A stretch of DNA of 56,873 bases, taken from contig CAZNFJ010000006.1 in assembly GCA_964572685.1 (NCBI GenBank), forward strand, positions 1-56,873, written 5' to 3'. The notes beneath the pieces are model-generated. The model made no database searches, had not been told where the DNA came from, and worked only from the letters and a program-made list of their open reading frames with translations. The stretch is from UBA2653 sp964572685. Lineage in GTDB: Bacteria > Pseudomonadota > Gammaproteobacteria > Legionellales > Legionellaceae. Made by a program: the position numbers and the translations under genes. Shown here in pieces: positions 1 to 8,613 of this stretch (position 1 is its first letter; every line of letters starts with the position of its first letter).

Positions 1-2
1 TG

Positions 3-190
3 ATTGCGGGTATTTATAATTTCGAACTTTAAGAGGGTTATGCAAGAGGTCTATTCATCAACAAGGGATGAAAGCAGGGGTATTTACAGTGAATGATGCA
101 GATGTTTTGCAACAATTAAAAAGTTGGGGCGTGGATTTTGTTTTTACAGATGATGTGCTGATTGATACAAATTGTATTAGAGTGAGTTGA
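3..190 (+). pseudogene. 3' remnant of a glycerophosphodiester phosphodiesterase gene (frameshifted)
   Basis: The frame ending with the TGA at 188-190 encodes GMKAGVFTVNDADVL and then SWGVDFVFTDD, which is the C-terminal signature of the GlpQ/UgpQ phosphodiesterase family (TIM barrel; hydrolyses glycerophosphodiesters to glycerol-3-phosphate and an alcohol). Upstream this frame is closed by TAA at 17-19. Plausible family sequence continues in the other frames: IAGIYNFEL at 3-29, then KRVMQEV at 31-51, then IHQQGMK from 53. This pattern fits two single-base insertions, near 30 and near 49-52. The gene is also cut by the window edge. I infer a decayed pseudogene. The family call is firm for the last 40 residues; the reconstruction of two frameshifts is tentative. 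Confidence 0.55.
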
Positions 191-191
191 C

Positions 192-938
192 ATGAAAGTA
201 TATATCCTCAATTTATCGAGAAGTGGTTTTGAAATGGCTTTAACCGCAGTTCCTGGCGGAGGCCTTATCAATGAAAAAACTTTTAAAGAGAAATTAGCCG
301 AATGGGGACTTATTGAAAATCGTCATTACCATAAGTCAAAAAAGTGTCTTCATACTTATGAGGTACAAGGCGTAGTCAATACGGTTAATGTATTGATGTC
401 CTTACCGCAAGACATGATTCAAACTGGTTTTTACACCCGAGTCGATGGTCAACCAATTATTTATGGGATTATCGGTGCAAGATACGCATCTACAATCACC
501 GCGGGTGAATTTGGTTCGGGGGACATAACCATCCTTCGAAGAGCTGATGATTTTTTATTTCAAGTATTGAAAAATTTTGTAACAGAGCATTTAACCACAA
601 CATTTTCAAAAAATGCATCTATTATTCAGCTTCAAGATGATATGAGGCAGATTGAGCAAATAAACGATATTGATTTTTTTGATAAACCCCGATATTTATT
701 GGGATACTGTTGTATATATCAGGCATGGTATGGAGAATATAATAAAAAATATTCTCAGAGCATTTGTTCACTATCATTTTTTAGAACCTCACCTCTATTA
801 AAAATACTGAGTGATTTCATGCCAATGTATCAAGAGGAATTTGCACCTTCTTTAAATCAGATAAGCTTAGAGAAACTGAGAGAGCTTTATCTACAATATT
901 GTCGTTTAGCCAATGAGGAAAAAATGGGGTGTGCTTAA
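192..938 (+). CDS. Unknown protein, tandem paralogue 1
   Basis: A 248-residue soluble protein that I do not recognise. It has no signal peptide or clear membrane segment. It is close to half identical to the next gene over its whole length, with shared blocks such as NLSR-GF-MAL near the N-terminus, a HY-KSK segment near residue 46, PIIY--IGARYA near residue 90 and a DFF-KPRYLL segment near residue 163. ATG at 192 follows the dying phosphodiesterase frame by one base. The conserved blocks point to a globular fold under selection. No function can be assigned from motifs. Confidence 0.75.
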   Translation: MKVYILNLSRSGFEMALTAVPGGGLINEKTFKEKLAEWGLIENRHYHKSKKCLHTYEVQGVVNTVNVLMSLPQDMIQTGFYTRVDGQPIIYGIIGARYASTITAGEFGSGDITILRRADDFLFQVLKNFVTEHLTTTFSKNASIIQLQDDMRQIEQINDIDFFDKPRYLLGYCCIYQAWYGEYNKKYSQSICSLSFFRTSPLLKILSDFMPMYQEEFAPSLNQISLEKLRELYLQYCRLANEEKMGCA

Positions 939-1012
939 AATATTTTTCCGTGGTGAGAGGCGATATTAATCAAACGTAAAAATTGAATCGGGTTAAATTT
1001 TTGTGAGTTAAT

Positions 1013-1759
1013 ATGAAATTTTTTATCATCAATTTATCTAGAGATGGATTTACCATGGCTTTAGCCGTCGTACCAGGCCGAGAGCTTGCTCATGAACGAG
1101 CCTTCAAGGAAAAAATGACAGATTTAGGTCTTATTGAAGATAAGCATTATTCGAAATCTAAATACTGTGTTTATACTTATGAGGTGGAAGGTATCGTTAA
1201 TACAATAAATATATTGATGACCGTTCCGCAAGAAATGATCTTATCGTGTTTGTATGCTCGACAAGATGGTAGGCCTATCATTTATCGTAACATAGGCGCA
1301 CGTTATGCGACCTTGATGACCGCTCAGGAATTTGGTTCTGAAAATACTGCAATTCTTGATCTAATCGATAATTTTTTGTTTTCGCACTTGAGCAATTATA
1401 TTCAAGAATTTATCTGTAGACCATTTTGGGATGCGCCATCTGTTATTCAACTTAGAAAAGATATACTAAACATTGAGCAAATGACGAATTGTGATTTTTT
1501 CATTAAACCCAGATATTTGTTAGCGTATAGTTGTCTCTATCATGCATGCTTGACAGAAAATAATCAAAAATCTATTAAAAAAAGTGCATTACTTTCCATG
1601 TTTATACAATCGCCTTTATTAAGAACGATGAATGACATGATGAATACTTTTAAAGAGGAGTTGGCGCCTTGTTTGAAAGACAGGAATCATGAAGAATTGC
1701 TGGAACTATATTATCGAAATTTAAGTGGTACTAGGATGAAAAAAGCTTTTAGTATTTGA
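1013..1759 (+). CDS. Unknown protein, tandem paralogue 2
   Basis: A 248-residue protein of exactly the same length as its upstream neighbour and alignable with it end to end, so the pair arose by tandem duplication. Conservation is highest in the N-terminal 110 residues (FKEK---LGLIE, TYEVEGIVNT, IGARYAT, EFGSE) and weaker in the C-terminal helical part. There is no signal peptide or membrane segment. A 74-base spacer separates the two copies, so the second may have its own promoter, but I see no convincing one. A strong hairpin follows the stop codon. Function unknown. Confidence 0.75.
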   Translation: MKFFIINLSRDGFTMALAVVPGRELAHERAFKEKMTDLGLIEDKHYSKSKYCVYTYEVEGIVNTINILMTVPQEMILSCLYARQDGRPIIYRNIGARYATLMTAQEFGSENTAILDLIDNFLFSHLSNYIQEFICRPFWDAPSVIQLRKDILNIEQMTNCDFFIKPRYLLAYSCLYHACLTENNQKSIKKSALLSMFIQSPLLRTMNDMMNTFKEELAPCLKDRNHEELLELYYRNLSGTRMKKAFSI

Positions 1760-1778
1760 CGTACGCTTATCCCTAGAT

Positions 1779-1807
1779 AAAAAAACGCCTCATTTGAGGC
1801 GTTTTTT
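1779..1807. terminator. Bidirectional rho-independent terminator
   Basis: The arms AAAAAACGCCTCA and TGAGGCGTTTTTT form a near-perfect stem with a tiny loop, flanked by A- and T-runs on both sides. It lies between the plus-strand paralogue ending at 1759 and the minus-strand lpdA ending at 1816, and can end transcription from both directions. Confidence 0.9.
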
Positions 1808-1815
1808 GGTTAGCA

Positions 1816-3234
1816 TCACTTCTTTTTGGGAATATATAAATCCGTGATCGAGCCTGCAAACATTTCAGCTGCTTGAGCGACTGTTTCAGATAGGGTGGGA
1901 TGTGCGTGAATGGTTAAAGCAATATCTTCAACGTCACATTCCATCTCGATAGCTAAACAAGTTTCAGCAATCAATTCGCCAGCATTCATACCCACAATTC
2001 CAGCGCCTAAAATGCGTTTGGTTTTTGGACAAAATAATAGCTTGGTTAAGCCTTCTTCACGATGCATGCTCAATGCACGACCGCTAGCCGCCCATGGGAA
2101 AACAGCTTTTTCAAAGGCAATGTTTTGTTCTTTGGCTTCTTTTTCAGTAATGCCAGCCCAGGCCAATTCCGGATCGGTATAAGCAACACTTGGAATGGTT
2201 TTGGGATCAAAGTAATGTTTCATACTACAAGCCACTTCTGCAGCAACCTTACCTTGAGCAACCGCTTTATGCGCAAGCATTGGTTGGCCAACCAAATCAC
2301 CAATTGCAAAGATATGAGAAACATTGGTACGCATTTGATTGTCTACAGCAATAAAGCCTCGTTCATCTACCTTAACACCGGCTTTGTCGGCTCCGACCTT
2401 ATCGCCATTGGGTCGACGACCAACAGCTACTAAAATCTGATCAAACTTACGGGGTTCAGTGGTCGCATGCTGCCCTTCAAAAGTGACATATAAACCATCT
2501 TGTTTCGCTTCAATTTTTGTTGCCTTGGTTTTTAAACAAAATTCAATGCCTTTTTTCTGCATACGTTTTTGTAAAACATTCACTAAATCAGCATCGGCTG
2601 CTGGAATCAATTGATCCATGAACTCTACAACAGTGACTTCAGCGCCCAAAGAACGATAAACTGTCGCCATTTCCAGACCAATGATGCCACCACCCAATAC
2701 CATTAAATGACCTTTGATATCTCTAAGATCTAAAGCACCTGTTGAACTAAAAATTCTGGGATCTTCAGGGATAAAAGGGAAGGTGACTGATTCACTACCC
2801 GCTGCAATGATGGCTTGTTCAAATTGAACCAATTGTTTGCCAGTATCAGTTTGAATTTCAATGGTTTTAGCACCTGTAAACGATGCAACACCTTGAATGA
2901 CGGTTACTTGTCGTTGTTTAGCCAGCATGTTTAAACCACCCGTTAATTTTTTAACGACCTGATCTTTAGACGCTTTTAATTTTTGGGCATCAATTTTAAC
3001 TGGACCAAATTCAATTCCCAAGGCACCCATTTCTTTGGTTTCATCCAAGACTTGTGCGGTATGCAATAAAGCTTTCGATGGGATGCAGCCCACATTTAAG
3101 CAAACACCACCTAAGCTTGCATATTTTTCTACCAAGACCACTTTTTTTCCTAAATCTGCTGCGCGAAAAGCGGCCGTGTAGCCACCAGGACCACTACCAA
3201 TGACGACGATGTCGGTTTGTAATTGTGAACTCAT
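1816..3234 (-). CDS. lpdA: Dihydrolipoamide dehydrogenase (E3)
   Basis: A 472-residue flavoprotein disulfide reductase that reoxidises the dihydrolipoyl groups of E2 and passes electrons to NAD+. The N-terminal FAD-binding glycine motif is at residues 13-18 (GSGPGG). The redox-active pair lies in GGVCLNVGC (Cys45 and Cys50). A second dinucleotide motif, GGGIIGLEMA, is near residue 180, and the C-terminal dimerisation domain ends with the catalytic HAHPTLSE His-Glu pair. Length is normal for the family. It is the last gene of aceE-aceF-lpdA, 16 bases after aceF, so it is probably made mainly for the pyruvate complex while possibly also serving other 2-oxoacid dehydrogenases. Confidence 0.97.
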   Translation of the reverse strand: MSSQLQTDIVVIGSGPGGYTAAFRAADLGKKVVLVEKYASLGGVCLNVGCIPSKALLHTAQVLDETKEMGALGIEFGPVKIDAQKLKASKDQVVKKLTGGLNMLAKQRQVTVIQGVASFTGAKTIEIQTDTGKQLVQFEQAIIAAGSESVTFPFIPEDPRIFSSTGALDLRDIKGHLMVLGGGIIGLEMATVYRSLGAEVTVVEFMDQLIPAADADLVNVLQKRMQKKGIEFCLKTKATKIEAKQDGLYVTFEGQHATTEPRKFDQILVAVGRRPNGDKVGADKAGVKVDERGFIAVDNQMRTNVSHIFAIGDLVGQPMLAHKAVAQGKVAAEVACSMKHYFDPKTIPSVAYTDPELAWAGITEKEAKEQNIAFEKAVFPWAASGRALSMHREEGLTKLLFCPKTKRILGAGIVGMNAGELIAETCLAIEMECDVEDIALTIHAHPTLSETVAQAAEMFAGSITDLYIPKKK

Positions 3235-3250
3235 ATTTAATTCCTACCTT

Positions 3251-4765
3251 TTAAAGCATAACTTTGCGAATATCGCTTAATAACTCTGATAAATAACGTG
3301 TAAAACGAGCGCCTTCTGCCCCATCAATAACCCGATGATCATATGAAAGTGACAATGGTAACATCAAGCGTGGTACAAAATGATCATCTAGAAATACCGG
3401 CTTCAAGGATGATTTTGATACACCCAAGATGGCCACTTCTGGATGATTCACAATTGGCGTAAATGCAGTTCCACCGATACCACCCAAACTGGAAATGGTA
3501 AAGGTGCCACCTGACATATCATTCGGTAATAAAGCCTTTTTACGGGCTTTTTGACTCAAATCACTCATGGATTGAACGATTTCTTTGATGCTTAATTTAT
3601 CAACATTTTTTATCACAGGAACGACCAACCCCTGGGGTGTGTCGACAGCGATACCAATATTGATGTATTTTTTGAGAATGAGTTGGCTACCATCTGCTGA
3701 CAGTGAAGCGTTGAATTGAGGATAAACCTGCAATGCTTTGCTCACCGCTTTTGCGATGAAAGCAAGTATCGTCAGTTTTAAACCGTCCGCTTCAAATGCA
3801 GCACCTTGTTGTTTTCTAAAGGCTTCTAAATCGGTGATATCAGCTTCATCAAATTGTGTGACATGTGGGATTTGTAACCACGCACGATGTAAATTTTGCC
3901 CCGTTAATTTTTTGATTTTACTCAATGACTGAACTTCAATCTCACCGAATACAGAAAAATCAATGTCTTGTGCAACCGGCAAAGGCAATCCATTAGTAGA
4001 ACTTTGTGCTGGTTGTTGTAAACGGTTTTTAATGTAGGCTTCGATATCTTCCACTTGAATTCTGGATTTTTTACCCGTACCTTGAATTTGTGTAAGATCT
4101 ACACCTAAAACTCTTGCCATGCGCCGAGCGGATGGTCCTGCAAGAATACCGGCAAAAGATGAAACAACATCCTCTTTTACTTCAATGACTTTTTCAGGTT
4201 CTGCTTTGATTTCTGTTGGTGATGAAGACTTTATGAGAGGTGCTGAGGTGGTTGTCGTGCTCAATGTTAAAATGGCATGACCTTGTTGTACTTTATCACC
4301 GATTTGAACCGCAATATTTTCAACAATACCCGCTTGTGGAGAAGGGACGTCCATGCTGGCTTTGTCCGATTCTAACGTGATAAGCGGGGTGTCAACCTGA
4401 ATGTTGTCACCGACTTTTACTAAAATTTCAATGACATCCACGGCATTACTAGTGCCAATATCAGGTATACTGACGAGTATGGTTTGAGATGTTGGAGTGT
4501 GTGGAGTATCGACAGGTTTTTCTTCAATACTGGTCGTCTCGATGGTTAAAATGATATCACCCATGTTGACCTTATCGCCCACTTTCACCTGAATTGATTG
4601 AACAACACCGGCTTCTGAAGATGGAATTTCCATGCTGGCTTTGTCAGATTCTAAAGTGATCAAGGGGGTGTCGATTTGAATTTTATCACCCACCTTTACC
4701 AGAATTTCAATGACATCGACGGCATTACTGCTGCCGATGTCAGGGACTTTAATAATGTGTTCCAT
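3251..4765 (-). CDS. aceF: Pyruvate dehydrogenase E2, dihydrolipoyllysine acetyltransferase
   Basis: The 504-residue core subunit of the pyruvate dehydrogenase complex, which moves the acetyl group from E1 to CoA. Two lipoyl domains are visible, with lipoylated lysines in ESDKAS at about residues 42 and 135. They are joined by Ser/Thr/Pro-rich linkers. A peripheral-subunit-binding domain follows at about 209-245 (AGPSARRMARVLGV). The C-terminal catalytic domain carries SYDHRVIDG near residue 474. The domain plan is 2 lipoyl + binding + catalytic, whereas E. coli AceF has three lipoyl domains. The gene lies between aceE and lpdA with short spacers, consistent with one transcript. Confidence 0.97.
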   Translation of the reverse strand: MEHIIKVPDIGSSNAVDVIEILVKVGDKIQIDTPLITLESDKASMEIPSSEAGVVQSIQVKVGDKVNMGDIILTIETTSIEEKPVDTPHTPTSQTILVSIPDIGTSNAVDVIEILVKVGDNIQVDTPLITLESDKASMDVPSPQAGIVENIAVQIGDKVQQGHAILTLSTTTTSAPLIKSSSPTEIKAEPEKVIEVKEDVVSSFAGILAGPSARRMARVLGVDLTQIQGTGKKSRIQVEDIEAYIKNRLQQPAQSSTNGLPLPVAQDIDFSVFGEIEVQSLSKIKKLTGQNLHRAWLQIPHVTQFDEADITDLEAFRKQQGAAFEADGLKLTILAFIAKAVSKALQVYPQFNASLSADGSQLILKKYINIGIAVDTPQGLVVPVIKNVDKLSIKEIVQSMSDLSQKARKKALLPNDMSGGTFTISSLGGIGGTAFTPIVNHPEVAILGVSKSSLKPVFLDDHFVPRLMLPLSLSYDHRVIDGAEGARFTRYLSELLSDIRKVML

Positions 4766-4782
4766 AGAATTCGGTCCTTTTA

Positions 4783-7449
4783 TTATTGGGTCACAGGATT
4801 GGGTTTATGTGGATTAATGCCATATTTAGTAAACGCTTCTGTGAGTATTTTCTTTGGCAATGTCCCTTGTTTCACCAAGGCATCAAGTGCTGCGATCACG
4901 ATAAAATGTGCATTGACTTCAAAGAAATAGCGTAAGCGTTCTCGGGTATCGCTACGTCCATAACCATCGGTTCCTAGTGTGATATATTCACGATCACTTA
5001 TGAAAGGTCGAATTTGTTCAGCAACCAAACGCATGTAATCGGTTGCAGCAATGATTGGCCCTTGAGTATTTTCCAATTGGCTTTGTACATAACTGATACG
5101 ATTTTCTTCTTCTGCGTGCATTCGGTTATGTCTTTCAACATCCAGTCCTTCACGACGAAGTTCACTAAAGCTTGTGACGCTCCAAACATCGGCACTCACA
5201 TTAAAATCTGCTTTTAGCAATTGTTGGGCTTTTTCTACTTCTCGTAAAATGGTGCCGCTTCCTAAAAGCTGTACATGAGGACCTTTCTCTATGGCGACTG
5301 ATTTTAGTCGATACATTCCTTTGATGATGCCATCTTCGACGTCTTTTGGCATGGCTGGATGTTCATAGTTTTCATTCATGACGGTGATGTAATAATAAAT
5401 ATGTTCATTATCGCCATACATCCTTTTTAAACCATTTTGAATAATGACTGCTAGTTCATATCCGTAGGTAGGATCGTAAGCCACGCAATTCGGGATGGTG
5501 GATGCCAACAGTAGACTATGACCATCCTGATGTTGTAGACCTTCACCGGCAAGTGTGGTTCGTCCTGCAGTACCGCCTAATAAGAAACCTTTGGCTTGCA
5601 TATCTCCTGCAGCCCAGGCTAAATCACCAATTCGCTGAAAGCCAAACATTGAGTAATAAATATAAAAAGGAATCATGGCCAGTCGATTGCTGCTATAAGA
5701 TGTCGCTGCTGCAATCCAGGAACAAAATGCACCAGCTTCATTGATGCCTTCTTCAAAAATTTGACCATTTTTTTCTTCGCGATAGTACATCACCTGTTCG
5801 CGATCGACAGGGGTATATAATTGTCCTACGGGGGAGTAGATACCGATTTGTCTAAAAAGTCCTTCCATACCAAAGGTTCGACATTCATCAGGTACAATCG
5901 GCACAATTCGAGATCCGATATTTGAGTCTTTGAGTAAGATAGATAGGATACGAACAAAAGCCATGGTGGTAGACATCTCTCGACCACCAGAATCACTAAG
6001 AAGTGCTTCGAATGCATGTAGTTCAGGAATCTCAAGTTTTTCAAGCTCATTGACACGAGTGGGTAAATAACCACCGAGTTTCTCTCTTTGCTTGTGAAGA
6101 TATTTCATCTCCGGGCTATCTGGAGAGGGTTTATAAAATGGAATATTGGGTAATTCTTCATCGGAAACCGGGATGCTAAAGCGGTCTCTAAATTGCGCCA
6201 ATTGTTCTAGGGTCATTTTTTTTTGTTGATGAGTAATATTCATCCCTTCACCAGCACTGCCCATGCCATAGCCCTTTACTGTTTTAGCAAGAATGACAAC
6301 AGGGGTTCCTTTGTGTGCCATGGCTTCAGCATAAGCTGCGAAAACTTTTTGAGGATCAAGGCCTCCGCGATTCAAATGCCAGATCTCTTCGTCGGTCATT
6401 TGTGAGACCATTTCTAAAAGTTCAGGGTATTTTCCGAAAAAGTGCTTACGAACATAAGCGCCGTCATGGGCTTTATAGTTTTGGTAATCACCATCGACAC
6501 ACTCTTCCATACGTTTTTGTAGAAGTTTATGTTTATCTTTAGCGAACAATGCATCCCATCGACTACCCCATATGACCTTAATTACTTTCCAGCCAGCGCC
6601 ATGAAAAATGCCTTCTAATTCTTGAATAATTTTACTATTGCCTCTAACAGGGCCATCAAGACGCTGTAAATTACAGTTCACCACAAATATTAAGTTATCG
6701 AGTTTTTCCCGTACAGCAATGGATAAAGCACCTAAAGATTCGGGTTCATCGGTTTCGCCATCACCCAAAAAAGCCCAAACTTTACGTTCAGATTCTTGTG
6801 ATAGACCTCGGTTTTCCAAGTATTTCAGGAAGCGGGCTTGATAGATTGCTTGAAGAGGACCCAAGCCCATAGAAACGGTTGGAAATTGCCAGAAGTTAGG
6901 CATGAGCCATGGGTGAGGATAAGAAGATAGGCCGTCTACTTCTACTTCTTGACGGAAATTCTCGAGTTGCTCTTCTGTTAAACGTCCTTCTAGGAAGGCT
7001 CTGGCATAAATACCTGGTGAAATATGACCTTGGAAATAGACCAAATCACCATTTTGTTGTTCATTTTGAGCTTTAAAATAATAATTGAAGCCAATTTCAT
7101 AAAGAACAGCAGCTGAGGCATAACTTGCAATATGTCCTCCTAACTCTGGCGCATATTTTCCTGCACGCAAGACCATAGCGACTGCATTCCAGCGAATAAT
7201 GGCTTTGAGACGATCAAAAACACCTTCATCGTTGGGCATTTGCTTTTCTAAATGCGGTAATAGGGTGTTTTTATAAGGTGTATGTATAGTATTTTTGATA
7301 TGTACACCAGACTGTTGGGCAGTTTGGATTAATTGATCAATAATAAACTGTGCGCGCTCAGGGCCTTCAATATGTAATAGGCTTTCAAGGGCATCCATCC
7401 ATTCTTGGGTGGCAAGGGGATCTGTATCTTGTTGTAAATAAGTGGTCAT
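4783..7449 (-). CDS. aceE: Pyruvate dehydrogenase E1, homodimeric
   Basis: An 888-residue thiamine-diphosphate enzyme that decarboxylates pyruvate and reductively acetylates E2. The length and single-chain layout match the AceE type of gammaproteobacteria rather than the alpha/beta type. The ThDP/Mg motif GDGETDEPES is near residue 229, and the family segments YFQGHISPGIYARAF and AKTVKGYGMG are present. ATG at 7449 is preceded by GAGG. It is first in aceE-aceF-lpdA. The pdhR regulator gene that precedes aceE in enterobacteria is absent, so control probably differs. Confidence 0.97.
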   Translation of the reverse strand: MTTYLQQDTDPLATQEWMDALESLLHIEGPERAQFIIDQLIQTAQQSGVHIKNTIHTPYKNTLLPHLEKQMPNDEGVFDRLKAIIRWNAVAMVLRAGKYAPELGGHIASYASAAVLYEIGFNYYFKAQNEQQNGDLVYFQGHISPGIYARAFLEGRLTEEQLENFRQEVEVDGLSSYPHPWLMPNFWQFPTVSMGLGPLQAIYQARFLKYLENRGLSQESERKVWAFLGDGETDEPESLGALSIAVREKLDNLIFVVNCNLQRLDGPVRGNSKIIQELEGIFHGAGWKVIKVIWGSRWDALFAKDKHKLLQKRMEECVDGDYQNYKAHDGAYVRKHFFGKYPELLEMVSQMTDEEIWHLNRGGLDPQKVFAAYAEAMAHKGTPVVILAKTVKGYGMGSAGEGMNITHQQKKMTLEQLAQFRDRFSIPVSDEELPNIPFYKPSPDSPEMKYLHKQREKLGGYLPTRVNELEKLEIPELHAFEALLSDSGGREMSTTMAFVRILSILLKDSNIGSRIVPIVPDECRTFGMEGLFRQIGIYSPVGQLYTPVDREQVMYYREEKNGQIFEEGINEAGAFCSWIAAATSYSSNRLAMIPFYIYYSMFGFQRIGDLAWAAGDMQAKGFLLGGTAGRTTLAGEGLQHQDGHSLLLASTIPNCVAYDPTYGYELAVIIQNGLKRMYGDNEHIYYYITVMNENYEHPAMPKDVEDGIIKGMYRLKSVAIEKGPHVQLLGSGTILREVEKAQQLLKADFNVSADVWSVTSFSELRREGLDVERHNRMHAEEENRISYVQSQLENTQGPIIAATDYMRLVAEQIRPFISDREYITLGTDGYGRSDTRERLRYFFEVNAHFIVIAALDALVKQGTLPKKILTEAFTKYGINPHKPNPVTQ

Positions 7450-7483
7450 TGTTAAACCTCATCGTCGTTAATGGTTAACGAAA

Positions 7484-7849
7484 TCAGCAATCTTTATTGT
7501 TGTTCAACTTTTTCGTTATGATACCGGAACAATGTTCATTGCACAAAACATAATCAGCTTGGCAATCGCAACTGTTTTTCTTGCATTTTAGTGGATCATC
7601 ATAATATTGCAACAAATTGATAGGAAAAAATCCCTGAACTTTAGATTGTTTGGCATAACGATGATAGGATTCATTCGCATGAAACTTTGAAATACCACAA
7701 CATTCTGGACAACTGTCTTTACAAATCTTCTTACAAAATTGAAATTCGCTGATGCATTGCCTTTCACATGAAGTGGAAACATGTTGCACGTGGTGTAAGC
7801 ACGCGGTTAATCCAAAAAAACAAAAGATAAGCAGAAAAATACGGTACAT
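7484..7849 (-). CDS. Small cysteine-rich lipoprotein
   Basis: A 121-residue protein with an N-terminal signal ending in a lipobox (FFGLTAC), so it is predicted to be a lipid-anchored envelope protein. The mature part has about 15 cysteines, many in pairs or CxxxC spacing (CERQC, CKKIC, CPECC, CDC), suggesting disulfides or metal binding in the periplasm. I chose the ATG at 7849, preceded by AAGGA, over an upstream start that would overlap ampE and spoil the signal peptide. It lies 8 bases after ampE and 34 before aceE. I do not recognise the family. The function is unknown. Confidence 0.7.
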   Translation of the reverse strand: MYRIFLLIFCFFGLTACLHHVQHVSTSCERQCISEFQFCKKICKDSCPECCGISKFHANESYHRYAKQSKVQGFFPINLLQYYDDPLKCKKNSCDCQADYVLCNEHCSGIITKKLNNNKDC

Positions 7850-7857
7850 AATTGTCC

Positions 7858-8598
7858 TTAAATCACATGCCCAATGACAAAAATAGCCAATAAAAAGAGT
7901 AATATGAGACATGAATGGTTGAATAGATTTTGAAGTTTCATCATATTGATGTTCTCCTGTTCTTTAACAGATAATGCATGTCGAGCTGTTTGAATGAGTA
8001 ATTCATTATTTTCCAATGGATTTTGTAAAAACTTTTTACAAAGCTCAGTAAATCCGGGTTGAAAATCGCCGATGAGTAGAAATAATAGTGCGCTTAAACG
8101 TACGGGCAACCAATCAAGAAAAGCTTTGATTTTTACTAATAAAGGAAGCGTGTGTGCTTGTTGATTAAAATATAAAGTGACTCGATAAAATAAAGCACCA
8201 AAAGGACCTAAAATATAAAACCACAGAATGATGGCATAAAATTCTTGATTCATTGCGATGATGAATTGATTATCATCTAAAAGTTTTTTCTCATTGGCAT
8301 TGACATAAAATAGGTTATGTTCCCCTAAACAAATGTAAAATACCGATAATTCAAAGAAAAAGTTAATTACAAGACCGATGCCATGATGTCCAAATAAACC
8401 AAAGATGACACATAGTAACGTTAAAAAACCCAAGTAAATACTATAGCGCATCCATGGGTTGGCATTGAGTATATTGATAGGCACATGTTTTTCAATTAAT
8501 TGAGCATAGACATCCGACCATTTTTTTCGAAAGGTGAAAAACTGATGAGTCAGATATTTTTCACTTAATAAACAAAATATGATAATTAAAAAACGCAT
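7858..8598 (-). CDS. ampE: AmpE-family inner membrane protein
   Basis: A 246-residue polytopic membrane protein of the AmpE/CobD-like family. Recognisable blocks are WFYILGPFGALFYR near residue 125, LDWLPVRLSALLFLLIGDF near 165, and a C-terminal hydrophobic helix. AmpE is described as an inner-membrane modulator linked to the AmpD/beta-lactamase signalling pathway, but its biochemistry is unsettled. In enterobacteria the order is ampD-ampE-pdhR-aceE; here ampE keeps its place near aceE although ampD and pdhR are missing. The TTG/ATG choice is clear: ATG at 8598. Confidence 0.85.
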   Translation of the reverse strand: MRFLIIIFCLLSEKYLTHQFFTFRKKWSDVYAQLIEKHVPINILNANPWMRYSIYLGFLTLLCVIFGLFGHHGIGLVINFFFELSVFYICLGEHNLFYVNANEKKLLDDNQFIIAMNQEFYAIILWFYILGPFGALFYRVTLYFNQQAHTLPLLVKIKAFLDWLPVRLSALLFLLIGDFQPGFTELCKKFLQNPLENNELLIQTARHALSVKEQENINMMKLQNLFNHSCLILLFLLAIFVIGHVI

Positions 8599-8613
8599 GC
8601 TATAAGCTCCTTG

